Assembly: GCA_005239165.1 (NCBI GenBank) | Contig: RAPG01000001.1 | Span: 434,001 to 498,000, forward strand | Origin: Allopusillimonas ginsengisoli | GTDB taxonomy: Bacteria; Pseudomonadota; Gammaproteobacteria; Burkholderiales; Burkholderiaceae_B | Direction of reading: 5' to 3' | Length of the DNA stretch: 64,000 nucleotides | Shown: positions 48,373 to 58,134 of the stretch, piece by piece | How the letters are laid out: each line of letters begins with the position of its first letter | Position numbering within the stretch: the stretch's first letter is position 1 | Notes under the pieces: generated by a model | Database searches by the model: none | Seen by the model: the letters and a program-made list of their open reading frames with translations, nothing else | Told to the model about the DNA's origin: nothing | Program-made: the position numbers and the translations under genes

Positions 48373-49554
48373 ATGCAAAACAGCCGGTACGATGTGGTCA
48401 TAGCTGGAGGCGCGGCGGTCGGCAGCGCTGCCGCCTATTTTTTGACCGCAGACCAGGGGTTTAAGGGCTCGGTGCTGGTCGTAGAGGCCGACCCTAGCTA
48501 TCAGCACTGTGCCACTGCGCTTTCGGCCGCATCCATCCGTCATCAGTTCTCGACCCCCGAAAATATCCGCATGTCGCTGTTTGGCACGGAGTTCTTGAGG
48601 CAGTTTGGCCCCAGCATGGCTGTCAACGGAGAACATCCAGATGCGGCGTTTCACGAAGGCGGTTACCTGTTTCTTGCGACCAGCTCCGGTCAGACGATCT
48701 TGCGCGAAAACCATGCTGTGCAAAAGGCAGAGGGCGCCAATATCGCGCTGATGGATACGGCCGGGCTTGCGAGCCGCTATCCGTGGATGAACACCGAAGA
48801 CCTCGCCGCTGGCGCGCTGGGTCTGTCGGGCGAAGGCTGGCTGGACGCTTACGGCATGATGCAGGGGTTGAGAAAAAAAGCCATCGCCCAGGGCGCGATA
48901 TATGTTCAGGACAAAATAACCGGCCTTAAACGCGATGGTCATCACATCGTGGGTGTAGAGCTGGCCAGCGGCAGCACAGTGGCCTGCGGCGCGGTCATCA
49001 ACGCAGCGGGCACTGGCGCCGCCGCACTGGCTGAATCTGCTGGCATTAAATTGCCGGTTGAATCCCGTAAACGCTCTGTTTTTTATTTTTCCAGCCCTGC
49101 TGCGCTCCCCGATTGCCCCATGGTTATTGATCCCAGCGGTGCGTATTTCAGGCCCGAGGGCCACGGGTATATCGCCGGCATCGCTCCGCCGGAAGACGAT
49201 GACCCGCCATGTGCTGACTTTGACGTACAGCACGAACTGTTCGACGAAGTGCTGTGGCCACTGCTTGCCCACCGCGTGCCTGCTTTTGAAGCCTTGCGCT
49301 GCACGCGCAGCTGGGCCGGCCATTACGACATGAACGTCATCGACCAGAACGTCATTCTGGGCGCCCACCCCGATGTGGACAATCTGTATTTTGCCAATGG
49401 CTTCAGTGGCCACGGCATGCAGCAGTCGCCAGCCGTAGGCCGGGCACTGGCGGAGCTAATCATACATAACACGTATCAGACGCTTGATCTGAACCGCATG
49501 GGATGGGCCCGCATCTTGGAAAACAAACCAATTATCGAAAAAAACGTTGTGTAG
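48373..49554 (+). CDS. FAD-dependent oxidoreductase, DAO family, FOXRED1-like
   Basis: 393 residues from ATG 48373 with AGGAGA upstream. N-terminal FAD site YDVVIAGGAAVGSAAAYFL (about 5-23). The C-terminal block RSWAGHYDMNVIDQNVILGAHP, LYFANGFSGHGMQQSPAVGRALAELI strongly resembles FOXRED1 and its bacterial relatives. It probably oxidises an amine or N-substituted amino acid using FAD in the cytoplasm. It lies divergent to the ALDH7 gene and upstream of the liv operon on the same strand. Substrate unknown; pipecolate or a related cyclic amino acid is a guess from the neighbours. Confidence 0.85.
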   Translation: MQNSRYDVVIAGGAAVGSAAAYFLTADQGFKGSVLVVEADPSYQHCATALSAASIRHQFSTPENIRMSLFGTEFLRQFGPSMAVNGEHPDAAFHEGGYLFLATSSGQTILRENHAVQKAEGANIALMDTAGLASRYPWMNTEDLAAGALGLSGEGWLDAYGMMQGLRKKAIAQGAIYVQDKITGLKRDGHHIVGVELASGSTVACGAVINAAGTGAAALAESAGIKLPVESRKRSVFYFSSPAALPDCPMVIDPSGAYFRPEGHGYIAGIAPPEDDDPPCADFDVQHELFDEVLWPLLAHRVPAFEALRCTRSWAGHYDMNVIDQNVILGAHPDVDNLYFANGFSGHGMQQSPAVGRALAELIIHNTYQTLDLNRMGWARILENKPIIEKNVV

Positions 49555-49559
49555 TTTGC

Positions 49560-49577
49560 AGGTCTGAAAAGACCTTT
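49560..49577 (+). terminator. Short hairpin after the FAD oxidoreductase gene
   Basis: AGGTCT-GAAA-AGACCT followed by TT, a few bases after the stop. Compact stem with a short T run, so a weak or partial terminator before livJ. Confidence 0.4.
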
Positions 49578-49662
49578 AACCAAAGAGGATGGGTGCTTCA
49601 GACGGGTACAGCCCGCAACAGCAGATCATGCAACCCAGCCAATAACATCAGGAGACACTAGT

Positions 49663-50787
49663 ATGAAACATCACATCAGACACTTTCTTGCCGTCACCGC
49701 GCTAGCCAGCGCGCTGCCGTTTGCGGCGCATGCCGCAGATGTCGTAAAGATAGGCGTTGCAGGTCCGTTCACCGGCGCCAATGCAGCATTTGGAGAGCAG
49801 CTGTGGATAGGCGCGACCGGTGCCGCCGATGCCATCAATAGTAAGGGCGGTATTAATGGCAAGAAGATCGAACTGATCAAGGCCGACGATGCATGCGAAC
49901 CCAAGCAGGCTGTGGCCGTGGCCAACCGCTTGGTTGATCAGGACAAGGTAGCCGCTGTTGTCGGGCACTTTTGTTCATCGAGCACCATCCCTGCCTCAGA
50001 AATCTACGATGACGCGGATATTCTGTCCATGGCAACCGGATCGACCAACCCGGAAGTCACAGAGCGCGGCCTGCCGACAGTAACCCGTATCTGCGGACGC
50101 GATGATCAGCAAGCGCGGGTCGTGGCCGCTTTCCTGGCCAACAACCTGAAAACAAAACGCATTGCCGTCATACATGACAAGGACACCTACGGTCGCGGCG
50201 TCGCCGACGCAACCCGTGAGGAAGCCAAACGCCTGGGCGTGGAAACTGTGCTGTACGACGGCGTGACGCGGGGTGAGCGTGATTTCAATGCACTTGTGAC
50301 CAAAATCAAGGCCGCTGATGTAGATGCCGTGTTCTTTGGCGGTCTGTATGCGGAGGCAGGTACGCTGGCACGCCAGATTCGGGAACAGGGTCTGACTATC
50401 CCTTACGTATCGGATGATGGCATTGTGGACCCCGCATTTGTCACCGCAGCGGGCGGCAAACAATTTGCCAAAGGCGTGTACATGTCGTTTCCGGCTGATC
50501 CACGTACGCTCCCATCGAGCAAAGACATCGTCGCCAAGCTGACGCAGGAAGGCAAGAAGGCCGACGGCTTTGTGCTCTACGCCTACTCAGCCGTAGAGGC
50601 CGTTGCTGCAGCCATTGCCGCTACAGACAGCGTCAGCGGCACCGAACTGGCCGACTGGCTCAAGAAGAACAAGGTAGCTACCGTCCTGGGTGACAAAGAG
50701 TGGGACGACAAGGGCGACCTTACCGTACCAAGCTATGTGATGTATCAGTGGGATGCTGACGGCAATTACGCCGAGCTGGCAAACTGA
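49663..50787 (+). CDS. livJ: Branched-chain amino acid-type ABC transporter, periplasmic binding protein
   Basis: 374 residues with a signal peptide (cut after FAAHA, about residue 24). Liv-type blocks are VVKIGVAGPFTGANAAFGEQ, IELIKADDACEPKQAVAVANRLV, VVGHFCSSSTIPASEIY, and AVIHDKDTYGRGVADATREEAK. First gene of livJ-H-M-G-F, with AGGAGA before the ATG. The family binds Leu/Ile/Val but also aromatic acids. Downstream 3-hydroxyanthranilate genes suggest an aromatic or amino-acid substrate, which is inference. Confidence 0.92.
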   Translation: MKHHIRHFLAVTALASALPFAAHAADVVKIGVAGPFTGANAAFGEQLWIGATGAADAINSKGGINGKKIELIKADDACEPKQAVAVANRLVDQDKVAAVVGHFCSSSTIPASEIYDDADILSMATGSTNPEVTERGLPTVTRICGRDDQQARVVAAFLANNLKTKRIAVIHDKDTYGRGVADATREEAKRLGVETVLYDGVTRGERDFNALVTKIKAADVDAVFFGGLYAEAGTLARQIREQGLTIPYVSDDGIVDPAFVTAAGGKQFAKGVYMSFPADPRTLPSSKDIVAKLTQEGKKADGFVLYAYSAVEAVAAAIAATDSVSGTELADWLKKNKVATVLGDKEWDDKGDLTVPSYVMYQWDADGNYAELAN

Positions 50788-50868
50788 ACAAAGCCATAAG
50801 GCACGAGGGGCGATGGTCGCATCAGCGGCCTCGCCCCGGCAACCTGTTCTGAAAAAAGAGGCGCATGA

Positions 50869-51786
50869 ATGGATGGCTACATTCTCGGCCAGCAGCTCAT
50901 CAATGGCTTGACGCTAGGTTCTATTTACGGCCTGATCGCCATTGGCTACACCATGGTGTACGGCATTATCGGCATGATCAATTTCGCCCATGGCGATGTA
51001 TACATGATCAGTGCCTACGTAAGTGCCATAACCCTGGCAGTTGTTACGTTTTTTGGGCTGCACTCGGTGCCCGCCGCGCTGCTGGTGACACTGGTGATTA
51101 CCATGATTATTACCGGGCTTTATGGATGGTCTATAGAGCGCACCGTATACAGGCCTTTGCGCGGCACCAACCGGCTCGCGCCGCTGATTACCGCCATTGG
51201 GGTTTCGCTGGTGCTGCAAAATTATGTGCAGATTTCGCAGGGCCCGAATGTACAAGGCGTGCCCACACTCATAAATGGAAGCCTGCGCCTGGGCGATGCT
51301 GACAATTTCATTCAGATCAAATACATGAGCCTGATGATCATCGTCATCAGTCTGCTTGCCATGGCCTTGCTGACCTGGCTGATACACGGCACCAGCCTGG
51401 GGCGGCAATGCCGTGCCACGCAGCAAGACCGAAAAATGGCCACCATTCTGGGCATCAACACGACGCGAGTCATATCGCTGGTGTTTGTCGTGGGCTCCGT
51501 GATGGCCGCCATCGCCGGCGTACTGGTCACCATGAATTATGGATCGTTCGATTTTTTTGTCGGCTTCATCATTGGCATAAAAGCCTTTAGCGCAGCGGTT
51601 CTCGGAGGTATTGGCTCGCTGCCCGGCGCCATGCTGGGTGGCCTGCTGCTAGGTTCGCTTGAGTCGCTGTTTTCAGGCTATGTGAGCAGTGACTACAAAG
51701 ACGTATTTTCATTTTCAGTGCTGGTACTTGTGCTGGTGTTCAAGCCCAGCGGCCTGCTCGGCCGGCCTGCCGTGGAGAAGGTCTGA
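50869..51786 (+). CDS. livH: Branched-chain amino acid-type ABC transporter permease LivH
   Basis: 305 residues, about eight membrane helices. Start GQQLINGLTLGSIYGLIAIGYTMVYGIIGMINFAHGD is the LivH signature. The coupling motif is CRATQQDRKMATILGINTTRV, and the end KAFSAAVLGGIGSLPGAMLGG is typical. Partner of LivM in the membrane. livM begins one base after its stop codon. Confidence 0.94.
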   Translation: MDGYILGQQLINGLTLGSIYGLIAIGYTMVYGIIGMINFAHGDVYMISAYVSAITLAVVTFFGLHSVPAALLVTLVITMIITGLYGWSIERTVYRPLRGTNRLAPLITAIGVSLVLQNYVQISQGPNVQGVPTLINGSLRLGDADNFIQIKYMSLMIIVISLLAMALLTWLIHGTSLGRQCRATQQDRKMATILGINTTRVISLVFVVGSVMAAIAGVLVTMNYGSFDFFVGFIIGIKAFSAAVLGGIGSLPGAMLGGLLLGSLESLFSGYVSSDYKDVFSFSVLVLVLVFKPSGLLGRPAVEKV

Positions 51787-51787
51787 C

Positions 51788-53311
51788 ATGACGACACTGG
51801 AATCAACCCAAACGCCTGACACGTTGTCGGGGTTTGATGCTCCCCGCATCGATATCATGCACTCCCTCAAAGACGCACTTATCGCCGGCGTATTGACGAT
51901 GGTCGTGCTGGGCCCCATCACTAATCTGGTGCTGAATCAGTACGACTTTCGCTTTGAACTGTTGCGCACGCCACTTCTGGTCAACGGCATCGCGCTGGGT
52001 ATTGTGGTTGCCATAGGGCGGCTGGCCTTCTCATTGTTTGTCCAGACGCAAAGCGGTCTGAACCTGCTGCATGCCGTGGGACGCAAGTCAGGAAAAGTAC
52101 AGACTGAAAACAAAGGCTTTACGCTAAAGGACAAGCCCGGTTTTTTACTGGGTCTGAGCGTTATGCTCTGTGCGGTGCTGGCAGCGCTGGGCCTAACAGG
52201 TGTAATGCATGTTGGCGCAGCATTTGCCCTGGTGCTGCTGGTCGTTTTTATGTTGCTCAGCTACGGCGTGAGCATTCCGAAAACACCTGGCAAATTCAAC
52301 ATATGGCGGCATTTGACCCCACTGCTTTTTGTGGCGGGCTTTATATTGCCTATTGTCTTGAACCAGCTAGGGGTGCTGCCCAGGGTGTGGGTCAGCAATC
52401 TGACGCTGGCGCTTATTTACGTGCTGCTGGGGCTGGGCCTGAATATCGTCGTGGGTCTGGCCGGGCTGCTCGACCTGGGGTTTGTGGCGTTCTATGCAGT
52501 AGGTGCGTATTTTCTGGCGCTGGGCGCACAGTACCTTGATATAGGTTTCTGGACGGCACTGCTTTGTGCCCCGCTGCTGGCGGCAATTTGCGGCGCGATA
52601 CTGGGGTTTCCGGTACTGCGCATGCATGGCGACTATCTGGCCATTGTCACCCTCGGCTTCGGCGAAATTATCAGGCTGGTGCTGACCAACTGGATTGATT
52701 TCACCGGTGGCCCCAATGGTGCCTCGGCACCCGCCCCCACACTGTTCGGGCTCGCCTTCAGCCGACGTGGCAGCGAAGGCAATCCACCGTTTCATGAATT
52801 CTTCAATATTTCATACAGCCGCGACTATGAAGCCTTGTTTATTTATCTGACGCTGTTCGTGGTCGTGGTGATTATGCTGAGGCTGTTCAATCGTCTGCGC
52901 CATATGCCTATTGGGCGTTCATGGGAGGCATTGCGCGAGGACGAGATTGCCTGCCGCTCACTCGGCATTAATCATGTGACGGTCAAGCTGTCAGCATTCA
53001 TGATGGGAGCGATGACAGGCGGTATTGCCGGTGTGTTTTTCGCAAGCTATCAGGGCTTCATCAACCCGTCTTCATTCAATTTTTTTGAGTCGGTGCTGAT
53101 TCTCTGCATTGTGGTGCTTGGCGGCATGGGTTCCACACTGGGCATTATCATTGCCGCGCTGGCACTGACGTTGCTGCCAGAACTTATGCGCGATTTTGCC
53201 GATTACCGTGTGCTGATGTTTGGTGTGTTGATGATCTGCATGATGATCTGGCGACCGCACGGCCTGATTCGCCCCAAGCGTCCTGTGTTTTCACGAAGGA
53301 AACAGTCATGA
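51788..53311 (+). CDS. livM: Branched-chain amino acid-type ABC transporter permease LivM
   Basis: 507 residues from ATG 51788, long for the family (about 320-425). An N-terminal extension of about 170 residues with extra helices precedes the conserved core LGLNIVVGLAGLLDLGFVAFYAVGAY. Core motifs then follow: LRMHGDYLAIVTLGFGEIIRLVL, the coupling segment GRSWEALREDEIACRSLGIN, and FFESVLILCIVVLGGMGS. It pairs with LivH. Overlaps livG by four bases (ATGA). Confidence 0.93.
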   Translation: MTTLESTQTPDTLSGFDAPRIDIMHSLKDALIAGVLTMVVLGPITNLVLNQYDFRFELLRTPLLVNGIALGIVVAIGRLAFSLFVQTQSGLNLLHAVGRKSGKVQTENKGFTLKDKPGFLLGLSVMLCAVLAALGLTGVMHVGAAFALVLLVVFMLLSYGVSIPKTPGKFNIWRHLTPLLFVAGFILPIVLNQLGVLPRVWVSNLTLALIYVLLGLGLNIVVGLAGLLDLGFVAFYAVGAYFLALGAQYLDIGFWTALLCAPLLAAICGAILGFPVLRMHGDYLAIVTLGFGEIIRLVLTNWIDFTGGPNGASAPAPTLFGLAFSRRGSEGNPPFHEFFNISYSRDYEALFIYLTLFVVVVIMLRLFNRLRHMPIGRSWEALREDEIACRSLGINHVTVKLSAFMMGAMTGGIAGVFFASYQGFINPSSFNFFESVLILCIVVLGGMGSTLGIIIAALALTLLPELMRDFADYRVLMFGVLMICMMIWRPHGLIRPKRPVFSRRKQS

Positions 53312-54126
53312 ACGCACCGGCCTTATTGCAGGTAAAAGATTTGACGCAGCGGTTTGGCGGCATTATTGCCAACGACCACATCAGCTTTGAAGTCGCACAG
53401 GGGTCTGTCACGGCACTCATAGGGCCAAATGGCGCGGGCAAGACAACGGTGTTTAACTGCGTCACAGGGTTTTACCGGGCGTCCGAGGGCGAGATCTTCT
53501 TTCGCGACGGCGACAAACAGCTCGAAGTGGGCAAGCTGCTGGACCGGCCGTTTGTCGGGGGGTCTCACCTGGTCGCTCGCGCAGGCATCGCCCGAACCTT
53601 TCAGAACATCAGGCTGTTCAAGGAAATGACGGTGGTGGAAAACCTGCTGGTGGCTCAACACCGGCGCATGGACGGTAATTTGCTGCGCGGCATGGTGGCC
53701 AGCCCGCATTTTATGAAGCGCGAAAACCATGCACTAGATGAAGCTTACCGCTGGCTCGACGTAATGGACCTGCAGGCCGAAGCCAACCGGCTGGCGGGGG
53801 AGCTTTCGTACGGGCGGCAGCGTCGCCTTGAGATCGCTCGTGCCATGTGTACTTCACCCAGGCTGATCTGCCTGGATGAGCCTGCTGCCGGCCTTAACCC
53901 GAATGAAACAGAGCTGCTGTCCGATCTTATCCTCGAGCTGCGTGCCCACCATGACGTTACCGTATTGCTGATCGAACATGACATGGGCCTGGTCATGGAT
54001 ATCTCAGACCATGTCGTCGTGCTCGACCACGGTCAGGTCATAGCCCGGGGAGATCCAGACACCGTGCGCAACTCGCCTGAAGTCATCACGGCTTACCTGG
54101 GTGCCGACATCGAAGAGGCCTTATGA
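53308..54126 (+). CDS. livG: Branched-chain amino acid-type ABC transporter ATPase LivG
   Basis: 272 residues. Walker A GPNGAGKTT (about 37-45), Q-loop TFQNIRLF, signature LSYGRQRRLEIARAM, Walker B LICLDEPAAGLN, switch His IEHDMG. LivG-type C-terminal DHVVVLDHGQVIARGDPDTVRN and ADIEEAL. Overlaps livF by four bases. Confidence 0.95.
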   Translation: MNAPALLQVKDLTQRFGGIIANDHISFEVAQGSVTALIGPNGAGKTTVFNCVTGFYRASEGEIFFRDGDKQLEVGKLLDRPFVGGSHLVARAGIARTFQNIRLFKEMTVVENLLVAQHRRMDGNLLRGMVASPHFMKRENHALDEAYRWLDVMDLQAEANRLAGELSYGRQRRLEIARAMCTSPRLICLDEPAAGLNPNETELLSDLILELRAHHDVTVLLIEHDMGLVMDISDHVVVLDHGQVIARGDPDTVRNSPEVITAYLGADIEEAL

Positions 54127-54851
54127 CCCATCCCGTACTCGAACTAAAAAACGTAAATTCAGGCTATGGCTCGATTCAGGTTTTGCATGACGTAAATCTG
54201 TATATCAACAAGGGCGAGGTGGTGTCGCTGATCGGCGCCAACGGCGCTGGCAAGAGCACATTACTGATGACTATTTTCGGCAACCCCAAGGCCTGGTCAG
54301 GGTCCATCTTGTACAATGGCCGCGAACTGACGAGCTTGCCGGCGCATGATATTGCCCGGCAAGGCATCGCCCAGGTACCTGAGGGCCGGCATATATTTCC
54401 GTCTATGTCGGTAGAAGAAAACATTGTTATCGGTACCCTGCCCATTGGCATGAAACACGTGGACGAAGACCGGCAGGCCATGTTCGATATGTTTCCGCGC
54501 CTGAAAGAACGGCGCAACCAGCGTGCCGGCACGCTTTCAGGTGGCGAGCAGCAAATGCTGGCCATTGCGCGGGCACTCATGGGCCGCCCCGAAACCATTT
54601 TGCTCGATGAGCCCAGTCTTGGGCTGGCGCCCCTGATCGCACGGCAAATTCTCCAGACGCTCAAAGAAATTGCCAGTCTTGGCAAAACGATTTTTCTGGT
54701 AGAACAGAACGCGCATCATGCGCTTCGCATGGCAGACCGGGGATACGTGTTGGTCAATGGGCACATCACACTGACAGGCACAGGGGCGGCACTGCTTGAC
54801 GATCCGCATGTGCGAGAAGCGTATCTGGGCAAGAAGAAGGCAGCCGCCTGA
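54123..54851 (+). CDS. livF: Branched-chain amino acid-type ABC transporter ATPase LivF
   Basis: 242 residues. Walker A GANGAGKST (about 38-46), signature LSGGEQQMLAIARALMGRP, Walker B ILLDEPSLGLAP, and the LivF-type QNAHHALRMADRGYVLVNGHI. Last transporter gene; the Xre-cupin regulator begins 30 bp later and is probably in the same transcript. Confidence 0.95.
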   Translation: MTHPVLELKNVNSGYGSIQVLHDVNLYINKGEVVSLIGANGAGKSTLLMTIFGNPKAWSGSILYNGRELTSLPAHDIARQGIAQVPEGRHIFPSMSVEENIVIGTLPIGMKHVDEDRQAMFDMFPRLKERRNQRAGTLSGGEQQMLAIARALMGRPETILLDEPSLGLAPLIARQILQTLKEIASLGKTIFLVEQNAHHALRMADRGYVLVNGHITLTGTGAALLDDPHVREAYLGKKKAAA

Positions 54852-54881
54852 TCACAACCGCATTTTTATGGAAACCCGACC

Positions 54882-55493
54882 GTGAATGAAACGGCCTTAC
54901 AACAAAGTGAATCAGCACTCGCCGAACGCCTGAAAATGCTGCGCGTTCAGCACGGCTGGACGCAAGGTCAGGTGAGCAAGGCCAGCGGTATCGCCACCTC
55001 TACCCTTTCCAAAATCGAAAACGGCCTGATGTCGCCCACCTACGATGTATTGCTGAAACTGGCACACGGGCTGGGTGTAGATCTGGCCGAGCTGTTTGCA
55101 CCGGCCCAGGCGCACATGGGTGCGGGGCGACGCAGCGTGGAGCGCAAAGGGCACGGCGAGGTTCATAAAACCCCTCTGTACCACCACCGCCTGCTCTGTT
55201 CCCAGCTTTCTCACAAGCGCATGATGCCGTTCTTTACACGCATCAAGGCCCATCAGATCGGGGAGAACGAAGGCTGGAGTCATCATGAAGGTGAAGAGTT
55301 CGTATATGTGCTCAGCGGTGTCATTGAGCTGCACACTGAGTATTATGCCCCTGCCATTCTTGAGGCTGGTGATTGCTTTTACATAGACAGTCGCATGCGT
55401 CACCGTGTGATCAACCGCAGCGATGACGATGCCGAAGTAATTTGGGTCAGCACCAAGCCCGATGTCCACGAGCACAGCCAGTCAGCAACCTGA
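54882..55493 (+). CDS. Xre-type HTH regulator with C-terminal cupin domain
   Basis: 203 residues, GTG start. The HTH at about 14-68 reads RLKMLRVQHGWTQGQVSKASGIATSTLSKIENGLMSP. The cupin at about 115-195 reads SHHEGEEFVYVLSGVIELHTE and LEAGDCFYIDSRMRHRVIN. This class (PuuR/SutR-like) senses a small catabolite in the cupin. It lies between livF and the OCD-family gene, so it probably controls this cluster. Effector unknown. Confidence 0.92.
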   Translation: MNETALQQSESALAERLKMLRVQHGWTQGQVSKASGIATSTLSKIENGLMSPTYDVLLKLAHGLGVDLAELFAPAQAHMGAGRRSVERKGHGEVHKTPLYHHRLLCSQLSHKRMMPFFTRIKAHQIGENEGWSHHEGEEFVYVLSGVIELHTEYYAPAILEAGDCFYIDSRMRHRVINRSDDDAEVIWVSTKPDVHEHSQSAT

Positions 55494-55515
55494 TCAGCCA
55501 GCCTGATCACTTTTC

Positions 55516-56445
55516 ATGAGTTCGCCTATGTCTTCGATCAATATCTACAATGCCGGGCAAACCGCCACCCTTCTTGATTTTCCAAGTCTGGTCGCCACAC
55601 TGTCCGACATTGTTCCCGAGTACACAGATGGTCGCATCCATGCCCCCGAGCGCCAGGCTGTCGCGTTTCCGCAAGGCGGCATCATGCTTTCTATGCCGGC
55701 CACGGCACATGATATTGCCGTGCACAAACTGGTGAACGTGGTACGCGAAAACCGGGCCCGCGGCATTCCTACCATCAACGGCGTAGTCAGTGCCTACGAC
55801 GGAGAGACCGGCTTGCCGCTGTTTATGCTGGACGGGCCTACAGTCACAGCGCGCCGCACGGCAGCCGTGTCTATGCTGGGGCTTAAAACGTTGCTGGGAA
55901 GATCACCCCAGTGTGTTGTACTGATTGGCACGGGCGGACAGGCTGCCGGCCATCTGGACGCGCTCAGCGCGCTATACCCCGGCCTGCACACGGTAATTAT
56001 TGGTCATGGCGAAGGCAAGGCCGCACAATTGATCGCCAGCCACAAGCACTTGCCACTGCAGATGGAAGCCGCCTCCACCATCCCCGACAACGCAGACGTA
56101 ATCATTACGCTGACCACCAGCGCCACCCCCGTCTACAACGCCGTCGCAAGGCCTGACCGTCTGATCATTGCCGTAGGCGCCTTCAGGCCTGACCTTGCCG
56201 AAATCGGCGCCGACACACTGAGCGGCAGTGTGCTCTACATCGATGACCCTGCGGGCGGCCGGCATGAAGCCGGTGATTACATCCAGGCAAACGTAAACTG
56301 GGACGCGGTGCGCAGCCTGGATCATGCTCTGCGCGAAGGCCCGCCTGCTGACCAGCCCATGGTGTTCAAGACCGTAGGCTGCGCAGCATGGGATCTGGCT
56401 GCCGCGCGCTGCGCACTGAAAAATGGCGCGGCACGGGGCGGATAA
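55516..56445 (+). CDS. Ornithine cyclodeaminase/mu-crystallin family reductase
   Basis: 309 residues. Family signs: VPEYTDGRIHAPERQAV, GVVSAYDGETGLPLFMLDGPTVTARRTAAVS, the Rossmann motif VVLIGTGGQAAGHLDAL (about 133-149), and IIAVGAFRPDLAEIGADTL. The R/K and D/G blocks fit the ketimine (delta1-piperideine-2-carboxylate or pyrroline-2-carboxylate) reductase branch better than true ornithine cyclodeaminase, in my judgement. It lies between the Xre-cupin regulator and the 3-hydroxyanthranilate genes. Role in that pathway is not obvious. With the ALDH7 and FOXRED1-like genes a pipecolate or D-lysine route is possible. Confidence 0.85.
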   Translation: MSSPMSSINIYNAGQTATLLDFPSLVATLSDIVPEYTDGRIHAPERQAVAFPQGGIMLSMPATAHDIAVHKLVNVVRENRARGIPTINGVVSAYDGETGLPLFMLDGPTVTARRTAAVSMLGLKTLLGRSPQCVVLIGTGGQAAGHLDALSALYPGLHTVIIGHGEGKAAQLIASHKHLPLQMEAASTIPDNADVIITLTTSATPVYNAVARPDRLIIAVGAFRPDLAEIGADTLSGSVLYIDDPAGGRHEAGDYIQANVNWDAVRSLDHALREGPPADQPMVFKTVGCAAWDLAAARCALKNGAARGG

Positions 56446-56642
56446 AGCAGCGCCGGAGTTCGGTCGGCCACGAATATTGGACGCTCTGGCCATTAGTGTG
56501 TAAAGATAACAATGGTGGATTCAACCAGACCTCGCAACACCTTCGAATATGGAGGTGATTACGGGACGACCGCCAGGGCGCAGCCCCGCTGCCAAAGCAA
56601 ATGCGGCCCGCGCCGTACAACTAAAACGCGGGTGGAGACAAC

Positions 56643-58106
56643 ATGGCAAAGCCGCCGTTATTGCGCTGTTTTGTTGATGGCCAATGGGTCACAACCAAAC
56701 AGCGTTTTCCCAATATAAATCCTGTCGACGGGATGGTCGTCGGACACGTGTGCGAAGCGGACGCCCAGACCGTAGGCCGCGCTATTGCGGCTGCCCGCGC
56801 TGCCAGCCAGGGCCCCTGGAAAGCGCTAACCGCGAGCCAGCGCGGTGCCGTACTGCATCGCATAGCAGACGGCATTGAGCAGCGTTTCGAAGAGTTCGTG
56901 GCTGCCGAGGTGCTGGATACAGGACGACCTACGCATCAGGCCCGCACCCTTGATGTTCCCCGGGGCATCGCAAACTTTCGAACATTCGCCGATCTCGCTT
57001 CCACGGCGGGCAGTGAAATGTACGACAGCACCGCCCCTGATGGAGCGCGGGTTATCAGCTACGTTAATCGCAAACCGCTTGGCACCGTCGGCATTATCTG
57101 CCCCTGGAATCTTCCGCTATTACTGCTGACGTGGAAGGTCGCTCCCGCACTGGCCATGGGCAACTGTGTTGTGGTCAAGCCATCTGAAGAAACGCCCTCT
57201 TCCGCGACCTTGCTGGCCGACGTGATCAGAATGGCCGGCCTGCCTCACGGCGTTTTCAATCTTGTGCATGGTTTTGGTCCCGAATCGGCTGGCGAATTTC
57301 TCAGCACCAGCCCCGATATCGACGCCATCACGTTCACCGGCGAATCACGCACGGGCACGACCATCATGAAGGCCGCCGCCGAGGGCATCAAAAAAGTATC
57401 GTTTGAGCTGGGTGGTAAAAATGCGGCTGTTGTATTTGCCGATGCCGACTTCGACGCAGCCGTCGCCGGGGTAATGCGCTCCAGCTTTACCAACTCGGGC
57501 CAGGTATGCCTTTGTTCCGAACGGGTCTACGTCGAGCGTCCCATTTATGCCCGCTTTCTGGCTGAGCTGAAAAAGCGTTGTGATGCCCTGGTTATCAGCT
57601 ACCCACAAGACCCCGATGTAAATATGGGCCCGCTGATCTCGCATGCGCATCGTGACAAGGTGCTGTCGTATTACCAGCTTGCACAAGAAGAAGGTGCCAC
57701 AGTCATCAGTGGTGGGGGCGTACCCGAATTTGGCGATGATCGCGACCAGGGTGCCTATGTACAGCCCACGATTTTTGCCGGGCTTCCCGACACAGCGCGC
57801 TGCGTACGGGAAGAGATATTCGGGCCGGTATGCCACGTTGCGCCGTTTGACACTGAAGAAGAAGTGATTGAACGCGTCAACGACAGCGCTTATGGCCTGG
57901 CTGCCTGCATCTGGTCAACCCGGCTTTCGCGTGCGCACCAAGTGGCCGCCCGCCTCAACACAGGTATTGTGTGGGTAAACACATGGTTTACGCGTGATCT
58001 TCGCACCCCGTTTGGCGGTACAGGACTGTCTGGTCTGGGACGGGAGGGTGGACGTTACTCACTTGATTTTTACTCTGAGCTGAGCACAGTGTGTATCAAA
58101 CTCTGA
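56643..58106 (+). CDS. 2-aminomuconate semialdehyde dehydrogenase
   Basis: 487 residues. ALDH family member: [46 protein letters not shown], catalytic Glu in [13 protein letters not shown], catalytic Cys in [13 protein letters not shown], and [10 protein letters not shown]. Similar to hydroxymuconic/aminomuconic semialdehyde dehydrogenases (AmnC/NbaE type). Next to deaminase, 3-hydroxyanthranilate dioxygenase and ACMS decarboxylase genes, which makes 2-aminomuconate semialdehyde the likely substrate. First of four tightly spaced plus-strand genes, 197 bp after the OCD-family gene. Confidence 0.88.
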   Translation: MAKPPLLRCFVDGQWVTTKQRFPNINPVDGMVVGHVCEADAQTVGRAIAAARAASQGPWKALTASQRGAVLHRIADGIEQRFEEFVAAEVLDTGRPTHQARTLDVPRGIANFRTFADLASTAGSEMYDSTAPDGARVISYVNRKPLGTVGIICPWNLPLLLLTWKVAPALAMGNCVVVKPSEETPSSATLLADVIRMAGLPHGVFNLVHGFGPESAGEFLSTSPDIDAITFTGESRTGTTIMKAAAEGIKKVSFELGGKNAAVVFADADFDAAVAGVMRSSFTNSGQVCLCSERVYVERPIYARFLAELKKRCDALVISYPQDPDVNMGPLISHAHRDKVLSYYQLAQEEGATVISGGGVPEFGDDRDQGAYVQPTIFAGLPDTARCVREEIFGPVCHVAPFDTEEEVIERVNDSAYGLAACIWSTRLSRAHQVAARLNTGIVWVNTWFTRDLRTPFGGTGLSGLGREGGRYSLDFYSELSTVCIKL

Positions 58107-58134
58107 TTTTTTTATGACACATAAGGAGTCGCGT

